64,000 bases of DNA from positions 3,713,501 to 3,777,500 of the forward strand of contig NC_090288.1 in the NCBI RefSeq assembly GCF_037392515.1, in the 5' to 3' direction. This DNA comes from Haliotis asinina (Eukaryota > Mollusca > Gastropoda > Lepetellida > Haliotidae). The notes beneath the pieces are model-generated. The model had not been told where the DNA came from. It did not search any database and worked only from the letters and a program-made list of their open reading frames with translations. Below, in pieces: positions 25,501-37,500 of this stretch. Every line of letters begins with the position of its first letter. Position 1 is the first letter of the stretch. A program made the position numbers and the translations under genes.

Positions 25501-28500
25501 TCGTTCAGATATCAAGCTGTATTTTCTTCGCTCACACTTTCCGTAAAGATGCCAAATTAAAAAAATCGTAGCAGAGTGCTTTTATTGGTGCACGATAAAA
25601 AACTGAGAAATTTACTGTTTTTGAACACACACAAAAGTTTTGAACAACTTTTAGCAGTGTCTATTTCTCAAACCCCTGAGGTAGCCGCAAATATATTTAT
25701 ACCAACGGATAGGAAATCAAATATTCTACATGTCTGTGCAGTTTCATAGCCGTACGCAGAACCTGGGCCACGCGATCGCAAATCTCGCACAACGTTCACT
25801 TTTCAAACTTTATGAAAATGTGCGCCTGAAAAAAAAACTCGGCATCCAGGGGGTTAAACTTTCGAAAGGTTTTACGTCAGAAATGAGGAAATGCGTGAGT
25901 GCATTTATGACCATTTATGACCATGTATGACCTCGTTGACGATGTATGACCATGTTGACCAGTGCTCTGTTGTTCAAGACAACCTTATCTCTTAAGGTCA
26001 ATCTTATCTCTAAGATTACAACCTTAGACCTCTATTACAGTTAGCCTTCCGTTGCACGAACCACCTTAAGTTAAGGTTGATAACTAAGTTTGGTCTGCCT
26101 TTGTTTTATACAACGAGACTGAGAGAAGTTTGAGGGAGCAGAGAGTGTACAGAGACAGAACGAGTCAATTGGACACGCAGAATTCACATGGTAACTAGGG
26201 ACGCCGTCATCACTCCTGTGCTGAAGAGTTCAGCCTCAGTTAAGATTACTGCTAAGGTTGGAGTCCTAGTTAAGGTTGCCCTAAGGTTGTTTTATGCAAG
26301 GGGCGTATCCTCTTCTTAAGGTGATCGTGGACATGCGACGAAATATAAAAACTCTAGTTGTCGCCATGAATTTATTCAGAAATTATGTTGAAAATTATTA
26401 GGTAACATCAATGATTCGTATCTAGTTAAGGACCAGAAGTACTTACTTCACTTTATTCAATCTTTCGGTGATTACTTTGTAGAGAAGTCTTAAGGACAAG
26501 AAAGCAAAATAAAGTTTCTGCCCTGAATGAGTCTTGGTGGCAATTAGATATCCCCAAGACACAGAACAAATTTCACACAAACCATTAAAACAAAATGATT
26601 GGTCTGTTGTACATTCGCACAAGTCTTCTTGCAGGGGGCGGGAAAGGCCGAGTGGCCAAGTTTATTTTATTTTATGACTTTCTGATGACTTACATTGACC
26701 TAATGTAAACCATAGCTGAGTTATGCCCCCTTATCTTTATACGTGCATGACCTCTCTGTCGACGTTTGACGTCATAGTAGAAAATCGATTTTTGACATTT
26801 ATTGCGGGTCATTTTTGATTTTGTGAGTATGACGTTATGCATTAGCACATACATCCATTTCATATACACTCATGTCGTTCAGATATCAAGCTGTATTTTC
26901 TTCGCTCACACTTTCCGTAAAGATGCCAAATTAAAAAAATCGTAGCAGAGTGCTTTTATTGGTGCACGATAAAAAACTGAGAAATTTACTGTTTTTGAAC
27001 ACACACAAAAGTTTTGAACAACTTTTAGCAGTGTCTATTTCTCAAACCCCTGAGGTAGCCGCAAATATATTTATACCAACGGATAGGAAATCAAATATTC
27101 TACATGTCTGTGCAGTTTCATAGCCGTACGCAGAACCTGGGCCACGCGATCGCAAATCTCGCACAACGTTCACTTTTCAAACTTTATGAAAATGTGCGCC
27201 TGAAAAAAAAACTCGGCATCCAGGGGGTTAAACTTTCGAAAGGTTTTACGTCAGAAATGAGGAAATGCGTGAGTGCATTTATGACCATTTATGACCATGT
27301 ATGACCTCGTTGACGATGTATGACCATGTTGACCAGTGCTCTGTTGTTCAAGACAACCTTATCTCTTAAGGTCAATCTTATCTCTAAGATTACAACCTTA
27401 GACCTCTATTACAGTTAGCCTTCCGTTGCACGAACCACCTTAAGTTAAGGTTGATAACTAAGTTTGGTCTGCCTTTGTTTTATACAACGAGACTGAGAGA
27501 AGTTTGAGGGAGCAGAGAGTGTACAGAGACAGAACGAGTCAATTGGACACGCAGAATTCACATGGTAACTAGGGACGCCGTCATCACTCCTGTGCTGAAG
27601 AGTTCAGCCTCAGTTAAGATTACTGCTAAGGTTGGAGTCCTAGTTAAGGTTGCCCTAAGGTTGTTTTATGCAAGGGGCGTATCCTCTTCTTAAGGTGATC
27701 GTGGACATGCGACGAAATATAAAAACTCTAGTTGTCGCCATGAATTTATTCAGAAATTATGTTGAAAATTATTAGGTAACATCAATGATTCGTATCTAGT
27801 TAAGGACCAGAAGTACTTACTTCACTTTATTCAATCTTTCGGTGATTACTTTGTAGAGAAGTCTTAAGGACAAGAAAGCAAAATAAAGTTTCTGCCCTGA
27901 ATGAGTCTTGGTGGCAATTAGATATCCCCAAGACACAGAACAAATTTCACACAAACCATTAAAACAAAATGATTGGTCTGTTGTACATTCGCACAAGTCT
28001 TCTTGCAGGGGGCGGGAAAGGCCGAGTGGCCAAGTTTAGTTTATTTTATGACTTTCTGATGACTTACATTGACCTAATGTAAACCATAGCTGAGTTATGC
28101 CCCCTTATCTTTATACGTGCATGACCTCTCTGTCGACGTTTGACGTCATAGTAGAAAATCGATTTTTGACATTTATTGCGGGTCATTTTTGATTTTGTGA
28201 GTATGACGTTATGCATTAGCACATACATCCATTTCATATACACTCATGTCGTTCAGATATCAAGCTGTATTTTCTTCGCTCACACTTTCCGTAAAGATGC
28301 CAAATTAAAAAAATCGTAGCAGAGTGCTTTTATTGGTGCACGATAAAAAACTGAGAAATTTACTGTTTTTGAACACACACAAAAGTTTTGAACAACTTTT
28401 AGCAGTGTCTATTTCTCAAACCCCTGAGGTAGCCGCAAATATATTTATACCAACGGATAGGAAATCAAATATTCTACATGTCTGTGCAGTTTCATAGCCG

Positions 28501-31500
28501 TACGCAGAACCTGGGCCACGCGATCGCAAATCTCGCACAACGTTCACTTTTCAAACTTTATGAAAATGTGCGCCTGAAAAAAAAACTCGGCATCCAGGGG
28601 GTTAAACTTTCGAAAGGTTTTACGTCAGAAATGAGGAAATGCGTGAGTGCATTTATGACCATTTATGACCATGTATGACCTCGTTGACGATGTATGACCA
28701 TGTTGACCAGTGCTCTGTTGTTCAAGACAACCTTATCTCTTAAGGTCAATCTTATCTCTAAGATTACAACCTTAGACCTCTATTACAGTTAGCCTTCCGT
28801 TGCACGAACCACCTTAAGTTAAGGTTGATAACTAAGTTTGGTCTGCCTTTGTTTTATACAACGAGACTGAGAGAAGTTTGAGGGAGCAGAGAGTGTACAG
28901 AGACAGAACGAGTCAATTGGACACGCAGAATTCACATGGTAACTAGGGACGCCGTCATCACTCCTGTGCTGAAGAGTTCAGCCTCAGTTAAGATTACTGC
29001 TAAGGTTGGAGTCCTAGTTAAGGTTGCCCTAAGGTTGTTTTATGCAAGGGGCGTATCCTCTTCTTAAGGTGATCGTGGACATGCGACGAAATATAAAAAC
29101 TCTAGTTGTCGCCATGAATTTATTCAGAAATTATGTTGAAAATTATTAGGTAACATCAATGATTCGTATCTAGTTAAGGACCAGAAGTACTTACTTCACT
29201 TTATTCAATCTTTCGGTGATTACTTTGTAGAGAAGTCTTAAGGACAAGAAAGCAAAATAAAGTTTCTGCCCTGAATGAGTCTTGGTGGCAATTAGATATC
29301 CCCAAGACACAGAACAAATTTCACACAAACCATTAAAACAAAATGATTGGTCTGTTGTACATTCGCACAAGTCTTCTTGCAGGGGGCGGGAAAGGCCGAG
29401 TGGCCAAGTTTATTTTATTTTATGACTTTCTGATGACTTACATTGACCTAATGTAAACCATAGCTGAGTTATGCCCCCTTATCTTTATACGTGCATGACC
29501 TCTCTGTCGACGTTTGACGTCATAGTAGAAAATCGATTTTTGACATTTATTGCGGGTCATTTTTGATTTTGTGAGTATGACGTTATGCATTAGCACATAC
29601 ATCCATTTCATATACACTCATGTCGTTCAGATATCAAGCTGTATTTTCTTCGCTCACACTTTCCGTAAAGATGCCAAATTAAAAAAATCGTAGCAGAGTG
29701 CTTTTATTGGTGCACGATAAAAAACTGAGAAATTTACTGTTTTTGAACACACACAAAAGTTTTGAACAACTTTTAGCAGTGTCTATTTCTCAAACCCCTG
29801 AGGTAGCCGCAAATATATTTATACCAACGGATAGGAAATCAAATATTCTACATGTCTGTGCAGTTTCATAGCCGTACGCAGAACCTGGGCCACGCGATCG
29901 CAAATCTCGCACAACGTTCACTTTTCAAACTTTATGAAAATGTGCGCCTGAAAAAAAAACTCGGCATCCAGGGGGTTAAACTTTCGAAAGGTTTTACGTC
30001 AGAAATGAGGAAATGCGTGAGTGCATTTATGACCATTTATGACCATGTATGACCTCGTTGACGATGTATGACCATGTTGACCAGTGCTCTGTTGTTCAAG
30101 ACAACCTTATCTCTTAAGGTCAATCTTATCTCTAAGATTACAACCTTAGACCTCTATTACAGTTAGCCTTCCGTTGCACGAACCACCTTAAGTTAAGGTT
30201 GATAACTAAGTTTGGTCTGCCTTTGTTTTATACAACGAGACTGAGAGAAGTTTGAGGGAGCAGAGAGTGTACAGAGACAGTACGAGTCAATTGGACACGC
30301 AGAATTCACATGGTAACTAGGGACGCCGTCATCACTCCTGTGCTGAAGAGTTCAGCCTCAGTTAAGATTACTGCTAAGGTTGGAGTCCTAGTTAAGGTTG
30401 CCCTAAGGTTGTTTTATGCAAGGGGCGTATCCTCTTCTTAAGGTGATCGTGGACATGCGACGAAATATAAAAACTCTAGTTGTCGCCATGAATTTATTCA
30501 GAAATTATGTTGAAAATTATTAGGTAACATCAATGATTCGTATCTAGTTAAGGACCAGAAGTACTTACTTCACTTTATTCAATCTTTCGGTGATTACTTT
30601 GTAGAGAAGTCTTAAGGACAAGAAAGCAAAATAAAGTTTCTGCCCTGAATGAGTCTTGGTGGCAATTAGATATCCCCAAGACACAGAACAAATTTCACAC
30701 AAACCATTAAAACAAAATGATTGGTCTGTTGTACATTCGCACAAGTCTTCTTGCAGGGGGCGGGAAAGGCCGAGTGGCCAAGTTTATTTTATTTTATGAC
30801 TTTCTGATGACTTACATTGACCTAATGTAAACCATAGCTGAGTTATGCCCCCTTATCTTTATACGTGCATGACCTCTCTGTCGACGTTTGACGTCATAGT
30901 AGAAAATCGATTTTTGACATTTATTGCGGGTCATTTTTGATTTTGTGAGTATGACGTTATGCATTAGCACATACATCCATTTCATATACACTCATGTCGT
31001 TCAGATATCAAGCTGTATTTTCTTCGCTCACACTTTCCGTAAAGATGCCAAATTAAAAAAATCGTAGCAGAGTGCTTTTATTGGTGCACGATAAAAAACT
31101 GAGAAATTTACTGTTTTTGAACACACACAAAAGTTTTGAACAACTTTTAGCAGTGTCTATTTCTCAAACCCCTGAGGTAGCCGCAAATATATTTATACCA
31201 ACGGATAGGAAATCAAATATTCTACATGTCTGTGCAGTTTCATAGCCGTACGCAGAACCTGGGCCACGCGATCGCAAATCTCGCACAACGTTCACTTTTC
31301 AAACTTTATGAAAATGTGCGCCTGAAAAAAAAACTCGGCATCCAGGGGGTTAAACTTTCGAAAGGTTTTACGTCAGAAATGAGGAAATGCGTGAGTGCAT
31401 TTATGACCATTTATGACCATGTATGACCTCGTTGACGATGTATGACCATGTTGACCAGTGCTCTGTTGTTCAAGACAACCTTATCTCTTAAGGTCAATCT

Positions 31501-34500
31501 TATCTCTAAGATTACAACCTTAGACCTCTATTACAGTTAGCCTTCCGTTGCACGAACCACCTTAAGTTAAGGTTGATAACTAAGTTTGGTCTGCCTTTGT
31601 TTTATACAACGAGACTGAGAGAAGTTTGAGGGAGCAGAGAGTGTACAGAGACAGAACGAGTCAATTGGACACGCAGAATTCACATGGTAACTAGGGACGC
31701 CGTCATCACTCCTGTGCTGAAGAGTTCAGCCTCAGTTAAGATTACTGCTAAGGTTGGAGTCCTAGTTAAGGTTGCCCTAAGGTTGTTTTATGCAAGGGGC
31801 GTATCCTCTTCTTAAGGTGATCGTGGACATGCGACGAAATATAAAAACTCTAGTTGTCGCCATGAATTTATTCAGAAATTATGTTGAAAATTATTAGGTA
31901 ACATCAATGATTCGTATCTAGTTAAGGACCAGAAGTACTTACTTCACTTTATTCAATCTTTCGGTGATTACTTTGTAGAGAAGTCTTAAGGACAAGAAAG
32001 CAAAATAAAGTTTCTGCCCTGAATGAGTCTTGGTGGCAATTAGATATCCCCAAGACACAGAACAAATTTCACACAAACCATTAAAACAAAATGATTGGTC
32101 TGTTGTACATTCGCACAAGTCTTCTTGCAGGGGGCGGGAAAGGCCGAGTGGCCAAGTTTATTTTATTTTATGACTTTCTGATGACTTACATTGACCTAAT
32201 GTAAACCATAGCTGAGTTATGCCCCCTTATCTTTATACGTGCATGACCTCTCTGTCGACGTTTGACGTCATAGTAGAAAATCGATTTTTGACATTTATTG
32301 CGGGTCATTTTTGATTTTGTGAGTATGACGTTATGCATTAGCACATACATCCATTTCATATACACTCATGTCGTTCAGATATCAAGCTGTATTTTCTTCG
32401 CTCACACTTTCCGTAAAGATGCCAAATTAAAAAAATCGTAGCAGAGTGCTTTTATTGGTGCACGATAAAAAACTGAGAAATTTACTGTTTTTGAACACAC
32501 ACAAAAGTTTTGAACAACTTTTAGCAGTGTCTATTTCTCAAACCCCTGAGGTAGCCGCAAATATATTTATACCAACGGATAGGAAATCAAATATTCTACA
32601 TGTCTGTGCAGTTTCATAGCCGTACGCAGAACCTGGGCCACGCGATCGCAAATCTCGCACAACGTTCACTTTTCAAACTTTATGAAAATGTGCGCCTGAA
32701 AAAAAAACTCGGCATCCAGGGGGTTAAACTTTCGAAAGGTTTTACGTCAGAAATGAGGAAATGCGTGAGTGCATTTATGACCATTTATGACCATGTATGA
32801 CCTCGTTGACGATGTATGACCATGTTGACCAGTGCTCTGTTGTTCAAGACAACCTTATCTCTTAAGGTCAATCTTATCTCTAAGATTACAACCTTAGACC
32901 TCTATTACAGTTAGCCTTCCGTTGCACGAACCACCTTAAGTTAAGGTTGATAACTAAGTTTGGTCTGCCTTTGTTTTATACAACGAGACTGAGAGAAGTT
33001 TGAGGGAGCAGAGAGTGTACAGAGACAGAACGAGTCAATTGGACACGCAGAATTCACATGGTAACTAGGGACGCCGTCATCACTCCTGTGCTGAAGAGTT
33101 CAGCCTCAGTTAAGATTACTGCTAAGGTTGGAGTCCTAGTTAAGGTTGCCCTAAGGTTGTTTTATGCAAGGGGCGTATCCTCTTCTTAAGGTGATCGTGG
33201 ACATGCGACGAAATATAAAAACTCTAGTTGTCGCCATGAATTTATTCAGAAATTATGTTGAAAATTATTAGGTAACATCAATGATTCGTATCTAGTTAAG
33301 GACCAGAAGTACTTACTTCACTTTATTCAATCTTTCGGTGATTACTTTGTAGAGAAGTCTTAAGGACAAGAAAGCAAAATAAAGTTTCTGCCCTGAATGA
33401 GTCTTGGTGGCAATTAGATATCCCCAAGACACAGAACAAATTTCACACAAACCATTAAAACAAAATGATTGGTCTGTTGTACATTCGCACAAGTCTTCTT
33501 GCAGGGGGCGGGAAAGGCCGAGTGGCCAAGTTTATTTTATTTTATGACTTTCTGATGACTTACATTGACCTAATGTAAACCATAGCTGAGTTATGCCCCC
33601 TTATCTTTATACGTGCATGACCTCTCTGTCGACGTTTGACGTCATAGTAGAAAATCGATTTTTGACATTTATTGCGGGTCATTTTTGATTTTGTGAGTAT
33701 GACGTTATGCATTAGCACATACATCCATTTCATATACACTCATGTCGTTCAGATATCAAGCTGTATTTTCTTCGCTCACACTTTCCGTAAAGATGCCAAA
33801 TTAAAAAAATCGTAGCAGAGTGCTTTTATTGGTGCACGATAAAAAACTGAGAAATTTACTGTTTTTGAACACACACAAAAGTTTTGAACAACTTTTAGCA
33901 GTGTCTATTTCTCAAACCCCTGAGGTAGCCGCAAATATATTTATACCAACGGATAGGAAATCAAATATTCTACATGTCTGTGCAGTTTCATAGCCGTACG
34001 CAGAACCTGGGCCACGCGATCGCAAATCTCGCACAACGTTCACTTTTCAAACTTTATGAAAATGTGCGCCTGAAAAAAAAACTCGGCATCCAGGGGGTTA
34101 AACTTTCGAAAGGTTTTACGTCAGAAATGAGGAAATGCGTGAGTGCATTTATGACCATTTATGACCATGTATGACCTCGTTGACGATGTATGACCATGTT
34201 GACCAGTGCTCTGTTGTTCAAGACAACCTTATCTCTTAAGGTCAATCTTATCTCTAAGATTACAACCTTAGACCTCTATTACAGTTAGCCTTCCGTTGCA
34301 CGAACCACCTTAAGTTAAGGTTGATAACTAAGTTTGGTCTGCCTTTGTTTTATACAACGAGACTGAGAGAAGTTTGAGGGAGCAGAGAGTGTACAGAGAC
34401 AGAACGAGTCAATTGGACACGCAGAATTCACATGGTAACTAGGGACGCCGTCATCACTCCTGTGCTGAAGAGTTCAGCCTCAGTTAAGATTACTGCTAAG

Positions 34501-37500
34501 GTTGGAGTCCTAGTTAAGGTTGCCCTAAGGTTGTTTTATGCAAGGGGCGTATCCTCTTCTTAAGGTGATCGTGGACATGCGACGAAATATAAAAACTCTA
34601 GTTGTCGCCATGAATTTATTCAGAAATTATGTTGAAAATTATTAGGTAACATCAATGATTCGTATCTAGTTAAGGACCAGAAGTACTTACTTCACTTTAT
34701 TCAATCTTTCGGTGATTACTTTGTAGAGAAGTCTTAAGGACAAGAAAGCAAAATAAAGTTTCTGCCCTGAATGAGTCTTGGGCATTAAAACAAAATGATT
34801 GGTCTGTTGTACATTCGCACAAGTCTTCTTGCAGGGGGCGGGAAAGGCCGAGTGGCCAAGTTTATTTTATTTTATGACTTTCTGATGACTTACCTTAACG
34901 AGTCTCGTTTATCTACAATCAACCGTGGTAATGATAAATTATTCCTCTGAATTGCGTAAAAGAGTTAACAAAGAGGAAAGGGCAATAAGTATCCCAAAAA
35001 CGTCGTGCTATACAATAGAGAAGTTTGCAAACATATATGTATTTTATACATAAACAAACCATTAAAGTATAAATTTTAAAGTTTTGAAGTCACAAATTCA
35101 ATGTTACGATATACAAATAATTTTTGTATCTCAAATATGATGTCACATTTATCAATAAGGGAACTGATGGTATCGTAGCACCTCTTTCATATTTGTAATT
35201 ATAAATTGTTAATTATATTTGTTTTAATCGTAATTAATGAATAAATTAAATTCATGAAATTCTAATTCAGGTACGTCACTGAACTTGACCAAAACGCCTC
35301 CTCTTGCTTTCTTGGGACTGTCGCTTCAATTCAAGTGTCATCTCAGGACAAACAGTACGTCTGGAACTCTGCTCTTTGAGAGGAACACTTATAGTAAGTG
35401 TTCGGTGAAGAGAGATGATTGTACACAATACACGTGGGACACACGGTCCAAGACAAAGTATTCATGTGGGTGTGGTGAACAAAGGAACGACAGTTACGTC
35501 TATATACTCGACGCCTCCTCCTTACATGACGACGTCGTTGGAGACTGGAGATGTGAATATCTCTCTTTCAGCAACATCATCCATGTTAATCTGACAGGTA
35601 CATGTTTCCTGAGATTATCCCCTTCATTACGTTACCGGCAAAACATCTCAAAATAGAAATGATGTGTTCAGCAACGTAATTCGCGTTAACCTGTCTGTTA
35701 AATATTAACATGGACTCATTCACATAAACTTTAACACACACTAACTGATGCTATAAGTAGGCATTAATCACTTCCTCATTTGACTAAATAAAAAAGTGAA
35801 ATGTTTCTCGGGCATCGGCACGTCACTTTTATTTGTGCGCGCAATATTTTTTCATTGCTGATTGACTTTTGTGCGTCCCGAGCATCCATTTCTTATCTAT
35901 CATAAGAATGAGTATAAGATAAAATATTATGGATATCAACTTCTTTATTATTTACACAACGTTTCTGGGCTATTTCTTGCCCCTTCGTCATCCACCTGAA
36001 ACGTTGTGCAAATAATCAAGAAGTTGACATCCATAACATTCTGTCTTATATAAGAATACCAACTTCCAAATGCCTCTCAGGAACCTATAAGAATGAGTGT
36101 CTGCAAGAACGAGTGAGATTGAATCCACAACTCATTAACACGTGTTAAACTTCCCAAGCTGTATTTCTGAGAGAAAACTTAAATCGTGCTCGTCACTTTT
36201 TTGTCCTATCAAAAATAAGAAAATAATTCGTACCGACGTCGTCACACAGAGCTTCCTCAAAGTTTCACCTCATGATAATGTAAATTTAGAATGCAGATAT
36301 TCCACGCCTAAAGGCATGCTCAAACCACTACAGAATATTTACGCTATTATTACATGTACCCTGGATAACCCAATCTGTTGTTATAGTCACACAACTTAAC
36401 CCACTGGGTGCCCGTTCACTGCTGGGTGGACAGAGGCAATTTTGAGCAAATTCACTTGGCAAACAAACAATCAAGGCCAGAACACACGTACCCCATGTGC
36501 TTCGTTGTAGAGCAAGAGTGAGGTCCTAGAAACTGTCGTCAGGGCTCTCTGGACACGGTAACATATCCAAAGACTCTCCGCGGTCAAAGTTTCTTAACCT
36601 CAAATGATTTGTGACCAATGTTCTTTGTACAGGCCCAAGCACCATCACCTTAATACTCTCAGCTGACGTTATGGTAACTTTCCTTAACGGCCGCACCTAG
36701 TTTTAACGAGTCATTCATGACTGTTCCATTACTATGACAGACAAACCTAAGCCATGGCAGTGCCCTTGAAAATTGTATCAGGGTTTAGGCAAATTTTGTG
36801 GAGACTGTCCTGAAGTTCTGACTCTGGATTAAAGTGATGGATAAAGGTCAGAGCTCACTAGGAATGTTCGTCAAAGTTCGGTAAATAATTGGTCAAAGGC
36901 TCCTGGACATGCATAGTCAGTATTTATTCTCGAAACATTCGTAGCCCCAGAGTAGTGAGTGTGGAATCGGTCTATAGTGATCGCAGCTAATAACAATAGA
37001 ATGTTAAAATGCGATAGATGATATAGCCGGGCACTGGATGTTGTTGATACGTTGGTTTAAGGTTTATGAGATACCCACTGGCGGATCCAGAAGGGAGTTG
37101 GGGGTGAGGTGGGGCGGCTTCAGGGGGTTCGAACACGTGCACAATCAATTAATTAAATCAAATATTCCTGGTGATAGTATTACTGAGAGAAACACCTTTT
37201 ATGCTTAGGACCCGTGAAGGTCCGGGGTAGAACGTTCGTAACCCCAAGAATGCTTAACTTTGTGTCCGCCTCGGGTGACTTGGTTAACACATGTCATCTG
37301 TTCCCAATTGCGCAGATCGATGTTGATGCTGTTGGTCACTGGATTGTCTGGTCCAGACTCGATTATTTACAGACTGCCGCCACATGGCTGGAATATTGCT
37401 GATTGCGGCGTAAAACTAACGTGTATGTTTATGTTTAGAGAAGTGTTTTGTCATATAGTGCCTTCACATTAATTAATATATTTAACTCGTATAGTATTTC

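Noticed and set aside
14757..34174. Fifteen 66-codon genes
   Set aside because: They are the same position in each 1,374-bp satellite unit, without splice or translation context; identity follows from array homogenisation.
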